Below are positions 1-8,007 of a stretch of 34,139 nt of DNA, piece after piece (the stretch's first letter is position 1; every line of letters begins with the position of its first letter). Made by a program: the position numbers and the translations under genes. The stretch covers positions 1-34,139 of the forward strand of contig CAZABB010000018.1 of assembly GCA_964483625.1 (NCBI GenBank), given 5' to 3'. The notes beneath the pieces were generated by a model. That model saw nothing but the letters and a program-made list of their open reading frames with translations. It searched no databases and was not told the DNA's origin. The stretch is from JAFGQU01 sp964483625 (GTDB taxonomy: Bacteria > Omnitrophota > Gorgyraeia > Duberdicusellales > 4484-171).

Positions 1-1008
1 GAGGAGTATATCTCTGCTCTCTGTCGATTGGGAGAGGATCTGGGAAAGGCAGTATTGTATCCGACAAGCGATCGTTACGTCCAGATTATTTCAAAATATC
101 GCGATTGTTTGGAGCCGTATTTCCTGTTCCATTCACCCTCAGAAGCATTGGTCGAAAAGATGAATTCGAAAAACGGCTTGGAGGAACTTGCCAGGATTCA
201 TGGAGTAAAGATCCCTCAAACCCGGCAAATCCACTCGCCGGAGGATGTCTCGATGATCTGTGACGGGTTTCATTTTCCCGTTATTATCAAGCCATTTATG
301 ACGTTTACGGTCGAAGGGTTCAAAACTAAAAAGAACGTTATCTGCGATACCTCTGAAGAATTATCACGGGTGTATTCGGGGCATCCTGAATGGGTAGGGA
401 AAACAATTGTGCAGGAAGTTATAAGAGGAGGCGATGGTTTTTTGGTTATGTGCGCGATTTACTGCGGCGAAGATTCCCGGCCTCTGGCAATGTGTACCGC
501 GCGTAAGATAAGGCAATATCTGCCGGATTTCGGCATTGCCAGTTTCGCGGTAAGCGAGGAAGTAAAAACTGTTAAAGATATTACAATGGATTTCGTAAAA
601 AAAACAGAGTTTAAGGGTATGGCGGTCTTTGAATACGCGCAAGTAAGAGGCACGGAAGAATATTATCTTATCGAGGTGAATTTAAGAACGACGACCCATA
701 ATCAAATCTATTCTGATAGTGGGGTAAATTTCCCTTACGTTGCCTATTGTTCATTAATCGGGAATGATTTTGTTAGGAAAGAGCAAATTAGTGGTAAAGT
801 TTGGATTGATTTCGCTAAAGATTTCGGTTCATTCTGGCGTAAACGAAAAAACAAGGAGATAACCTTTTCTGCCTGGATCAGATCTCTCGTTGCGGCGCGA
901 TCATTTGCCTATTTTGCCATTGATGATCCGAAGCCATTCCTGGTTGCTGCCGGCCGTTTCTTTCATGCCGCAAGTCGCCATCTAACGAACAGAAAGGCTT
1001 ATAACTAA
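1..1008 (+). CDS. ATP-grasp domain protein (5' partial)
   Basis: ATP-grasp ligases join a carboxylate to an amine or thiol through an acyl-phosphate. The frame is open from base 1 with no stop, and the residues before the TTG at 28 fit the N-terminal subdomain, so the gene starts upstream of the window. Counting from that TTG, the PTSDRY segment (about 12-17) is typical of carbamoyl-phosphate-synthase-like ATP-grasps. VIIKP carries the ATP-binding lysine (about 88), and LIEVNLR (about 214-220) carries the Glu/Asn metal ligands. The stop is one base before the next gene's ATG, so it is co-transcribed with the polysaccharide genes. A role in adding an amino-acid-type substituent to the polymer or its precursor is inference; the substrate cannot be read from the sequence. 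Confidence 0.85.
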   Translation, partial: EEYISALCRLGEDLGKAVLYPTSDRYVQIISKYRDCLEPYFLFHSPSEALVEKMNSKNGLEELARIHGVKIPQTRQIHSPEDVSMICDGFHFPVIIKPFMTFTVEGFKTKKNVICDTSEELSRVYSGHPEWVGKTIVQEVIRGGDGFLVMCAIYCGEDSRPLAMCTARKIRQYLPDFGIASFAVSEEVKTVKDITMDFVKKTEFKGMAVFEYAQVRGTEEYYLIEVNLRTTTHNQIYSDSGVNFPYVAYCSLIGNDFVRKEQISGKVWIDFAKDFGSFWRKRKNKEITFSAWIRSLVAARSFAYFAIDDPKPFLVAAGRFFHAASRHLTNRKAYN

Positions 1009-1009
1009 G

Positions 1010-2221
1010 ATGAAAATCTTTCATGTATTAGACAGGTCGGTGCCTGATTTAAGCGGTTACAGTATCCGCAGTAAATATATTATTGAATTTCAAAAGAGGA
1101 TGGGAATGAGACAGTTTGTTATAACTTCTCCTAAATATGAATGTTCTCCTATGTACCAGGAAATCAGCGAAATCCCTTACTACCGTACCCGCGCGGATGT
1201 TAGTTTTGTCAGTAATCTTCCGTTTGTTCGTGAAAAAGTTCAGATGAATGTGCTATATAAAAAAATATGCCGCTTAGGATATGGGTTAGGAGTTAAGCTT
1301 ATTCATGCTCATTCACCATCTCTGTGCGGCTTACCGGCATTGCACGCGGCACGAAAATTGAATATTCCTTGTGTGTATGAGATGAGAGCGTTCTGGGAAG
1401 ACGCGGCAGTTGATTTAGGGCGATTCAGAGAAGGTTCTTTTAAGTATAGAATAAGCCAATATATAGAGGGAAAACTTTTGCGGGGTGCGGATACGATTGT
1501 GGGGATCTGTGAAGGGATAAAGGGAGAAGTGTTGAGAAGAGTGAAAAGAGATAATGTTTATATTGTTCCTAACGGTGTAGACAGCGAGACGTTCAGGCCC
1601 CGGGATAAGTCGGACAAACTCCTGCAGCAGTATGATCTTTCCGGCAAGGTTGTTGCCGGGTTTATCGGTTCGTTTTTTACCTTTGAAGGGCTCCAAACTT
1701 TGATTGAATCGGTCCCTCAAATCGTGAACAAGAATCCCGATGTGAGATTCCTTATTGTCGGGGCCGGTGTTGAAGATGAAAATGTGCGTAAACTGGCTAA
1801 AGAGCTCGATGTTTTGGATAAATATGTAATATTTACCGGGAAAGTCCCGCATGAGGAGGTAATGGATTATTATTCGGTGATGGATATTCTTGTCTATCCC
1901 CGGATCAGCAAACGGATCACCGAACTGGTAACTCCCTTAAAGCCCTTAGAGGCAATGGCGATGGAGAAGGCGGTCGTGGTGAGCGATGTGGGTGGCTTGA
2001 AAGAGTTGGTCAAGGACGGGGAGACCGGCCTTGTTTTTAAGGCGGGGGAAAGGGGTGATTTGGCTGAGAGAATACTCACTCTGGCAGAGAGTCCGCAGTT
2101 GAGAGAAAGGCTGGGAAAAACCGCCCGCAAAGAAGTAGTTAACAACAGGAATTGGTCCACTATCGTCCCTAAATATCGGGATATTTATACACAGATCATC
2201 GCAGATAGAAAACACAGATGA
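1010..2221 (+). CDS. GT4 glycosyltransferase, exosortase-associated type
   Basis: A cytoplasmic retaining glycosyltransferase (GT-B fold, family GT4) of about 403 aa that would add a sugar from a nucleotide-sugar donor to the growing lipid-linked repeat unit. The N-terminal half (MKIFHVLDRSVPDLSGYSIR, then YEMRAFWEDAAVD) resembles the exosortase A-associated glycosyltransferase family. The C-terminal half has VPNGVD (near 190) and the donor-site segment ELVTPLKPLEAMA (about 305-317). The ATG lies one base after the previous stop, with a weak ribosome site. The last residues (QIIADRKHR and stop) are encoded by a family C repeat array, so the natural C-terminus was probably slightly different. 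The stop overlaps an ATG of the next frame. Confidence 0.9.
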   Translation: MKIFHVLDRSVPDLSGYSIRSKYIIEFQKRMGMRQFVITSPKYECSPMYQEISEIPYYRTRADVSFVSNLPFVREKVQMNVLYKKICRLGYGLGVKLIHAHSPSLCGLPALHAARKLNIPCVYEMRAFWEDAAVDLGRFREGSFKYRISQYIEGKLLRGADTIVGICEGIKGEVLRRVKRDNVYIVPNGVDSETFRPRDKSDKLLQQYDLSGKVVAGFIGSFFTFEGLQTLIESVPQIVNKNPDVRFLIVGAGVEDENVRKLAKELDVLDKYVIFTGKVPHEEVMDYYSVMDILVYPRISKRITELVTPLKPLEAMAMEKAVVVSDVGGLKELVKDGETGLVFKAGERGDLAERILTLAESPQLRERLGKTARKEVVNNRNWSTIVPKYRDIYTQIIADRKHR

Positions 2222-2256
2222 TCACAGACATAAGGAAACAGATGAGCGCAGATAGA
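2188..2256. repeat. Family C iterated array, left arm (CAGAT orientation)
   Basis: CAGAT-type units (CACAGATCAT, CGCAGATAG, CACAGATGAT, AAACAGATGAG, GCGCAGATAG) recur about every 10 bases, with some spacings of 13-14. The array encodes the tail of the preceding glycosyltransferase and the candidate starts of the GxxExxY gene. It is in the opposite orientation to the array at 2630-2718, so the two bracket the gene as imperfect inverted repeats. Confidence 0.8.
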
Positions 2257-2625
2257 AAGTACCTATATAAGGATTTGACTTATAAAATCATAGGATGCGT
2301 GTATGAAGTACATAAAGAACTGGGGCCGGTTCATAAAGAGATTATTTACCATCAGGCGCTTAAGGAAGAATTTACGAACCATGGTATTTCTTTCTCCGAT
2401 GAAAAGAATATAGATGTTTTATATAAAGAGAAAAAGATAGGAGTATATAGGCCTGATTTTATCGTAGATGATAAGGTAATCGTAGAGATAAAAGTTTCTC
2501 CTATGATAACCAAAGCGATGAGCGATCAAGTGTACTACTATGTAAAAGGAACAAAATACAGGCTCGTGTTACTGGTGAATTTTGGATCTAAGAAGGTAGG
2601 GATTAAACGCTTGATATACGGATAA
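2242..2625 (+). CDS. GxxExxY family protein (PD-(D/E)XK-like)
   Basis: Small protein of the GxxExxY family, classed as a PD-(D/E)XK-nuclease-like fold; its biological role is not established. Visible features are GCVYEVHKELGP near the N-terminus and the family box, which here reads VHKEIIY, so the first Gly of GxxExxY is Val. Then come YRPDF and VIVEIK, giving the Asp, Glu-x-Lys nuclease signature (D80, E90, K92 when counted from the ATG at 2218). I prefer the ATG at 2242 because AAGGA lies five bases upstream. The alternative ATG at 2218 overlaps the glycosyltransferase stop and would add eight repeat-encoded residues. The gene is foreign to the polysaccharide pathway around it and is bracketed by inverted family C arrays. 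Confidence 0.88.
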   Translation: MSADRKYLYKDLTYKIIGCVYEVHKELGPVHKEIIYHQALKEEFTNHGISFSDEKNIDVLYKEKKIGVYRPDFIVDDKVIVEIKVSPMITKAMSDQVYYYVKGTKYRLVLLVNFGSKKVGIKRLIYG

Positions 2626-2629
2626 ATGC

Positions 2630-2718
2630 ATTAATCATCTGTGTTCATCTGTAACAAATCTGTGATAATCTGTGTGAAACAGTGACTATCTGTAGCAAAT
2701 CAGTGGCCATCTGTGTAA
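2630..2718. repeat. Family C iterated array, right arm (ATCTGT orientation)
   Basis: About eight units related to ATCTGTGWNN follow each other at near 10-base spacing, some degenerate (AACAGTGACT, AATCAGTGGC). This is the reverse complement orientation of the array before the GxxExxY gene. It fills the gap up to the wecB ribosome-binding site (AAGGAG at 2723-2728). Confidence 0.85.
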
Positions 2719-2734
2719 AGTGAAGGAGACATAA

Positions 2735-3856
2735 ATGAAAGTGATTAACGTTGCCGGTGCCCGGCCTAATTTCATGAAAATAGCGCCGCTTATGGATGAG
2801 TATAAGAACCATCCCGATATTCAGGCTCTGCTTATTCATACCGGCCAGCATTACGATGAGAAGATGTCGAAACTCTTCTTCGACGATCTGGGCATCCCTA
2901 AACCGGATATCAATCTGGAGGTTGGTTCCAGTTCGCACGCTCAGCAGACCGCGGAGATCATGAACCGGTTTGAGCCGGTATTATTAAAAGAGAAACCCGA
3001 CCTGGTCGTTGTGGTCGGTGATGTTAATTCCACGATTGCCTGCGCGTTGACCGCGGTGAAGCTGGGAATAAAGGTCGCTCATGTTGAGGCGGGCCTGCGC
3101 AGTTTCGACCGGACAATGCCGGAAGAAATAAACCGGATATTGACCGACAGTATTTCTGATTTCCTGTTTGCCACCGAACCCGACGCCAAAGAGAATCTTC
3201 TGCGGGAGGGAGTAGCTGAGGATAAGATCCACTTTGTGGGAAATGTGATGATTGATACGTTGTTAGGTCACAAGCAGCAAGCCGTAAGCTCCAGGATTTT
3301 AGAGAATCTTGGGATAAAACCGAAAGAATACGCGGTGTTGACTTTGCACCGGCCGTCCAACGTCGACAATCCTGAAGTATTAAAAGGTATAATGGAGGCA
3401 ATCGAAGAAATCTCAAAACAGATTAAGGTAATTTTCCCCATCCATCCCCGTACGCGCAAGGCGCTTGCGCGCGTCACAGGTCACACGTCACAGGTCACAC
3501 GTGAACGGGCAAATAGGTCAACGGGCAAACGGGCTAACCTCCATATCATTGATCCCTTAGGTTATCTCGACTTCTTGAGGTTAATGAGCGAAGCCCGTTT
3601 AGTCCTGACCGATTCCGGCGGGATGCAGGAGGAAACGACGGTTTTAGGTGTTCCCTGTCTTACGTTGCGAGAGAATACCGAACGGCCGATCACTGTTGAT
3701 GCCGGCACCAATGTTATTGTTGGTTGTGATAGAACAAAAATTGTGAGCGAAGCAAAGAAGATAATTGACAATCCGCCACTCAATCTTTCTTCCATTTCCC
3801 TCTGGGATGGCAAAGCCGCCCAGCGTATCGTAGAAATTCTGAAAGGAACCATGTGA
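2735..3856 (+). CDS. wecB: UDP-N-acetylglucosamine 2-epimerase
   Basis: Non-hydrolysing epimerase that interconverts UDP-GlcNAc and UDP-ManNAc, supplying ManNAc-type sugars to the polysaccharide. The full family is present: GARPNFMK at the N-terminus and VVGDVNST (D96), AHVEAGLRS (E118), PEEINR (E130/E131) and LTLHRPSN (H205), matching the catalytic acids and histidine of the family. LTDSGGMQEE and RENTERP are also present. The start has AAGGAG seven bases upstream. Residues about 246-268 are unlike the family: they are encoded by iterated repeat arrays of families A and B inserted in frame between HPRTRKALA and LHIIDPLGY. This is usually a surface segment between helices, so the enzyme may still work. 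The stop codon lies in the first unit of another array. Confidence 0.95.
   Translation: MKVINVAGARPNFMKIAPLMDEYKNHPDIQALLIHTGQHYDEKMSKLFFDDLGIPKPDINLEVGSSSHAQQTAEIMNRFEPVLLKEKPDLVVVVGDVNSTIACALTAVKLGIKVAHVEAGLRSFDRTMPEEINRILTDSISDFLFATEPDAKENLLREGVAEDKIHFVGNVMIDTLLGHKQQAVSSRILENLGIKPKEYAVLTLHRPSNVDNPEVLKGIMEAIEEISKQIKVIFPIHPRTRKALARVTGHTSQVTRERANRSTGKRANLHIIDPLGYLDFLRLMSEARLVLTDSGGMQEETTVLGVPCLTLRENTERPITVDAGTNVIVGCDRTKIVSEAKKIIDNPPLNLSSISLWDGKAAQRIVEILKGTM
3453..3540. repeat. Composite family A + B array inside wecB
   Basis: A hairpin with 8-base arms (CGCGCAAG, 3-base loop, CTTGCGCG; 3453-3471) leads into four GTCACAG/GTCACAC units with period 7 (3474-3501). After these come three ACGGG units (one degenerate copy between them) with period 8 ending at CGGGCTAAC near 3537. 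All of it reads in frame with wecB, because the GTCAC orientation has no stop in this frame. Confidence 0.85.
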
Positions 3857-3886
3857 CCTTGTGTCTTTGTGACTATGTGACGTGTA
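3851..3886. repeat. Family A array, period 8, at the wecB stop
   Basis: Four TGTGACNN-type units in a row (ATGTGACC, TTGTGTCT, TTGTGACT, ATGTGACG). The wecB stop TGA is the TGA inside the first unit. Confidence 0.85.
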
Positions 3887-3889
3887 TTA

Positions 3890-3943
3890 TGGGACGGAAA
3901 AGCGGCTTCTCGTATTGTAACCATTTTGAAAGGAGACATGTGA
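3890..3943 (+). pseudogene. Relic of a second wecB 3' end
   Basis: These 54 bases read WDGKAASRIVTILKGDM then stop. The last 54 bases of the intact wecB (3803-3856) read WDGKAAQRIVEILKGTM then stop. Fourteen of 17 residues agree, while 14 of 54 bases differ. Most of the differing codons are synonymous, so the copy diverged under coding constraint before it was broken. It lies between two family A arrays with no upstream coding sequence. Confidence 0.85.
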
Positions 3944-3985
3944 CTATGCCTGCCTGCCGGCAGGCAGGTGTCTATGTGACCTATA
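3938..3985. repeat. Family A array with a 20-bp GC-rich palindrome
   Basis: ATGTGACTATG, then a perfect palindrome at 3949-3968 (CCTGCCTGCC and its complement), then TGTCTATGTGACC. It directly precedes the flippase ATG and leaves no clear Shine-Dalgarno sequence there. Confidence 0.8.
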
Positions 3986-3989
3986 TATT

Positions 3990-5495
3990 ATGAAATACCA
4001 AAGCTTAATCAAAGACAGTTCGGTCTATACCGGAAGTGTAGTGATCGCGACATTCTGTGCCATGATTCAAAATATCATGGTCGCGCGGTTTTTGGGGCCC
4101 GAGATGTACGGAATATTGCATATCTACCGGCTGGTCATTACCTATGCGATGCATGCCGGATTGGGGATACTGTGGGCATTGTTGAGAGAAATACCTTTCT
4201 ATCGGGGGGAGGGTAGTCATGAGAAAATCGAAGAAATAAAAAGTGTAACGTTCAGTTCGAATTTTCTGCTTTCGGCAGCAGCGGCGGTTATCGTCTTTGT
4301 GGCGGCATTGATAATGAATAGGGGCTCAAATATAGCCATAAGAGAGGTCTCGATCGTGGCGGTAATCATTATGGCCGAACATATGCTGTATTTTTTAGAG
4401 CATTATCTGTTAGCTCAGAAAAAATTTACCATTCGCAGTAAAGTGAAACTCGTTTATTCAATAACCAATCTAACAGGAGTATGTATTCTCGGGTATTATT
4501 TGAAGCTTCCCGGAGTCTTGATCGCGATGTTAATTGCGTACCTTCTGGGAATTGCCTACGCGTGGAAGGCTATCCGGTTTAAGCCTCACATTGCTTTTAA
4601 CGGCAAAGAGACGGCACGGCTGATAAAGATCGGCTTACCGATTTTAGGTAATGGAGTTACGACCCACCTTATGGGGACTGTGAATAAATTCATGATTATC
4701 GGGTTTATGGAGCGGGTCCAGCTGGGGTATTTCGGGCTTGCCAGTATGATCAAACAGTTTATGGGGATACTGTATATGTCCGTGTTTATGACGATATTTC
4801 CGTCGTTGGCAGAAAGATACGGGAAGGCGAAAACCCTTAAAAGTATAAAGAATTACGTGTTAAAACCAATATTTGTTTCATCGTACCTGTCACCGCTCTT
4901 TTTGGGTTCTATTGCTATTGCTGTGCCGATGGTGATTAAATATATCCTTCCGCAGTACGCTTCGGTGGTATTGCTTACCCAGATTTCGGTTATATCCTTT
5001 TTCTTTGCCTGTACCTATGCCGGTATTCCCAATTTCCTTATCACGATTAAAAAAATCAACAGTATTTATCCTTTCCGCATTTTCGCGATTATTTTAAGTA
5101 CGGTACTGGTTTACTTCGCGATAAAGACTGGACAGGGGTTGCTGGGAATCGCTGTGTGTGGGATGATTACGGGATTCCTTTTTTCTGTTTCTCTGGTAAA
5201 CCATCTTCTTAAATATTATACGATTGGCCGGACCGCTCGGATCAAGCATTTCATATATATCTACATCCCTTTTGTATATATGCTTATCTGCTTGTGGCTG
5301 GTCCATCTGGTGGATGTTCCGTTTGGTTCGGTATTGACCCGTGATCTGGTGACGGTGGCGGTAAGGCTTGCTTTGTTTTTTGTCATGAATATCCCGTTAA
5401 TTTTATATATTGACCGTAAGACCTCGGTGCTTAAAGAAATAAGGATATTTCTTGTTGAGTTTTACCGGACTAAAATATTGAGAGTTGCGGGATGA
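3990..5495 (+). CDS. Wzx-like polysaccharide flippase
   Basis: Integral membrane protein of 501 aa with about 12-14 hydrophobic segments spread over its length, matching the oligosaccharide flippase (MOP/Wzx) superfamily. It would flip the lipid-linked repeat unit across the inner membrane before polymerisation. The N-terminus has the usual pattern of a short cytoplasmic start, a first helix rich in Gly/Val, then MIQNIMVARFLGPEMYGI, which is typical of the family. The ATG at 3990 lies just behind a family A array and has no good ribosome site. The 3' end overlaps the next glycosyltransferase by four bases (ATGA), indicating translational coupling. Substrate specificity cannot be inferred. Confidence 0.9.
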   Translation: MKYQSLIKDSSVYTGSVVIATFCAMIQNIMVARFLGPEMYGILHIYRLVITYAMHAGLGILWALLREIPFYRGEGSHEKIEEIKSVTFSSNFLLSAAAAVIVFVAALIMNRGSNIAIREVSIVAVIIMAEHMLYFLEHYLLAQKKFTIRSKVKLVYSITNLTGVCILGYYLKLPGVLIAMLIAYLLGIAYAWKAIRFKPHIAFNGKETARLIKIGLPILGNGVTTHLMGTVNKFMIIGFMERVQLGYFGLASMIKQFMGILYMSVFMTIFPSLAERYGKAKTLKSIKNYVLKPIFVSSYLSPLFLGSIAIAVPMVIKYILPQYASVVLLTQISVISFFFACTYAGIPNFLITIKKINSIYPFRIFAIILSTVLVYFAIKTGQGLLGIAVCGMITGFLFSVSLVNHLLKYYTIGRTARIKHFIYIYIPFVYMLICLWLVHLVDVPFGSVLTRDLVTVAVRLALFFVMNIPLILYIDRKTSVLKEIRIFLVEFYRTKILRVAG

Positions 5496-6661
5496 ATGTT
5501 TTAGTGCTTTCTCATATGTACCCTGACAACCATAATCCGCAATTCGGAATATTTATCCGGCGAGAGGTGGAGGCGTTGACGAAATATTGCCGGTTGAATG
5601 TGGTTTCTCCGCGTCCCTGGATTCCCGGTAACGGCAGATATGTGCCGGCCGGAAATACAAAAGACTATAAGGTGTATTACCCCTTTTATTTTCCTTTGCC
5701 CGGAGCATTGTTTAACCCGTTAAAAGGGTGGTGGTTTTTTTTGTTTATGGTGCGTACGGTGTTGTGTATCAGGAAAAAATTCACTTTTGATATTATCCAT
5801 GCCCACCGCGTCTATCCGGACGGATTCGCCGCGGTTCTTTTGGGAAAACTGATGAAGAAGCCGGTTGTTATATCGGCACGTGGATCGGATATCAATGTTT
5901 TAGCCTGCAATTTTATAATACGCAGGCTTATTAAATATGCTTTTATTCATGCGCAGAAGATAATTACCGTAAGTAAGACGTTAGCGGAAAAAATTGTTGC
6001 CACCGGTATACCGGAAGAAAAAGTGTATCTTATGCCTAAGGGGGTCGATACGGAGATGTTTTATCCTCAGGATAGGCAAAAAATGAGGAATATGTTGAGT
6101 ATCCCTCAAGATAAAGTGGTTGTTCTCTATATGGGTAATCTGGTTGCGGTAAAAAATCCTCTGGCGGTGGTTGAGGCGGCAGTGGCGTTAACCCTTCAGG
6201 AACGGGAAAGCCTTCATTTTATCATGGTAGGAGATGGGGGATTAAGAAAGCGTATTGAACAGATCATCAAAGAAAAAGGATTGGTGGATTCCTTTTCTCT
6301 TATCGGGCGAGTCGATCCTTCTCAGGTAGGATACTGGATGAATGCCGCTGATGTATTAGTTTTGCCCAGTTTAAATGAGGGTATGCCTAATGTCTTATAT
6401 GAAGCTATGGCCTGCGGGTTGCCGGTTATTGCCAGCAATGTGGGGGGGGTTCCGGAGATCATTGAAGAGGGTATTACCGGATTTCTTGTAGATGTATCGG
6501 ATCTTCAGGAGTTAAAAAACCGGATTCTTACCTGCGCGAAAGACAGACCGTTAAGGGAACGAATCGGGCGAAACAGCCGGATGTATATAGAAAAGAGAAA
6601 ATTAAATTGGGATGAAAACGCGAAAAAGATAGTAATGGTCTATCAGAAAGCAGGTAATTAA
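5492..6661 (+). CDS. GT4 glycosyltransferase
   Basis: GT-B glycosyltransferase of 389 aa. The N-terminal acceptor domain begins MNVLVLSHMYPDNHNPQFGI with FIRREVEAL, as in TuaC-like GT4 enzymes, and contains IIHAHRVYPDGFA and SARGSDIN. The C-terminal donor domain has MPKGVDTEMF, VVLYMGNLV, and the acid motif LNEGMPNVLYEAMACGLPV followed by GGVPEIIEEG. It is coupled to the flippase by a four-base overlap and lies six bases before the Wzy-like gene. It is therefore one of the enzymes building the repeat unit; donor and linkage are unknown. Confidence 0.92.
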   Translation: MNVLVLSHMYPDNHNPQFGIFIRREVEALTKYCRLNVVSPRPWIPGNGRYVPAGNTKDYKVYYPFYFPLPGALFNPLKGWWFFLFMVRTVLCIRKKFTFDIIHAHRVYPDGFAAVLLGKLMKKPVVISARGSDINVLACNFIIRRLIKYAFIHAQKIITVSKTLAEKIVATGIPEEKVYLMPKGVDTEMFYPQDRQKMRNMLSIPQDKVVVLYMGNLVAVKNPLAVVEAAVALTLQERESLHFIMVGDGGLRKRIEQIIKEKGLVDSFSLIGRVDPSQVGYWMNAADVLVLPSLNEGMPNVLYEAMACGLPVIASNVGGVPEIIEEGITGFLVDVSDLQELKNRILTCAKDRPLRERIGRNSRMYIEKRKLNWDENAKKIVMVYQKAGN

Positions 6662-6666
6662 ATCTT

Positions 6667-8007
6667 ATGGATGCGATGTTTCTGATCATAGTTGGTGGTA
6701 TCGTACTTTTCATTATCACACTCATCAATCCGTTTGTGATCCTGCCGATATTTATTGCCGGTTCATATATTGAACCGATGCAGTTTTTCCCGGGACTGGC
6801 TCAATATAACCCGACGACGTTCTTAGGTATCGTCGTGTTTGTGGGATGGTTTTTGCATCAGGCATCGTCGCCTCAAACCAGCAAAGTAAAAGTATCTCAA
6901 GTGAAGATCGTATGGTTTTTTGTTATCTGGATGCTTATTTCCTGTTTGAGATATTCCGAGACCAGCATTCCTGTTTTTATCACGGTAGCAAGGGTCCTGA
7001 TACCATATTTCCTTTTTGCCTATATCGTAAAAACCCGCCGTCAGATTTCTGTGGCAATGTGGTTTTTTATTATTATGGGGGCGATATCAGCTTTTTACGG
7101 AATCTATTTATTTAAAGCTAACGTCGGTATTTATGACCGGGGGATAAAACGCATTGTGAGTTTTTTCGATAATCCCAATGCTTTCGGTATTTCTCTGGCA
7201 ATACTGGTTCCTTTTGTCCTAGGGTTTGTGCTGCATAAAAAATATACTTTGCGGATTAAAGGGATATTGGTGGGTATGCTCGCGTTGATAACCGCCGGGG
7301 TCGTTATATCTTATTCCCGGTCGGGATTTATCGGATTTATGGCAGCGATTTTCTTATTTGTCGCTCTTTTCTTTAAAGGAGAGAAAAAAATTGTAGCCGG
7401 CATCATCGCGATTTTCTGTATTTTAGTCGCCATTGACCTCTTTCCCTCTCATGCCAAGTATACGATGTGGGGAAGGATGCGGACGATTACCCGGGCCGGC
7501 TCGGTAGAGCAGATCGATACCGGGCGGAGTGAGACGAATAAGGCGGGAATGAAGATGATGATGAAAAATCCTCTTTTTGGGGTCGGGCTGGGAAGGTTTT
7601 CCCGTGAATACCGGCGTCTGGCTTCTGTTTCGGAGAATATCAGTATTGTGAGTGAGCATGCTCTGGTCGCCCACAATCTTTATCTGCAGATCGGCGCTCA
7701 ACTCGGGCTTGTCGGGCTACTGATCTTCTTCTGGATTGTCGTAAGGGTATTACTTGATCTCCAGTATGTCAAACGGATATTGTATGATGAACAGGATACT
7801 TTTTATTGGGGCGTCGCGGTGGGAATTCAAGTTTGTGTCGTTGTCTTTTTACTTTGCGGATTCATGAGTGGGATCCTGTTTACCAAGAGTTTCTGGATGA
7901 TATTGCCTGTTTCGGTGAGTTTAAAACGAATTGCTCTGGAAACAGAATCGGAACGTAAAAACAAAAAGAAAAATAACCGATTTGGAAAAAGGAATACGGT
8001 AGCATGA
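6667..8007 (+). CDS. O-antigen ligase / Wzy-type polymerase
   Basis: Polytopic membrane protein of 446 aa with 10 or more hydrophobic segments. It has the hallmarks of the O-antigen ligase/polymerase family: FFDNPNAFGI, SYSRSGFIGFM, NPLFGVGLGRF and the periplasmic-loop end HALVAHNLYLQIGAQLGLVG with its conserved His. In an exosortase-type locus the likely job is polymerising flipped repeat units, though ligation onto protein or lipid cannot be excluded. No strong ribosome site is seen before the ATG. The 3' end overlaps the next gene by four bases. Confidence 0.88.
   Translation: MDAMFLIIVGGIVLFIITLINPFVILPIFIAGSYIEPMQFFPGLAQYNPTTFLGIVVFVGWFLHQASSPQTSKVKVSQVKIVWFFVIWMLISCLRYSETSIPVFITVARVLIPYFLFAYIVKTRRQISVAMWFFIIMGAISAFYGIYLFKANVGIYDRGIKRIVSFFDNPNAFGISLAILVPFVLGFVLHKKYTLRIKGILVGMLALITAGVVISYSRSGFIGFMAAIFLFVALFFKGEKKIVAGIIAIFCILVAIDLFPSHAKYTMWGRMRTITRAGSVEQIDTGRSETNKAGMKMMMKNPLFGVGLGRFSREYRRLASVSENISIVSEHALVAHNLYLQIGAQLGLVGLLIFFWIVVRVLLDLQYVKRILYDEQDTFYWGVAVGIQVCVVVFLLCGFMSGILFTKSFWMILPVSVSLKRIALETESERKNKKKNNRFGKRNTVA

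Noticed and set aside
2218..2241. ATG at 2218 as the GxxExxY start
   Set aside because: It lies in repeat sequence without a ribosome site; the ATG at 2242 has AAGGA at good spacing. Kept as an alternative only.
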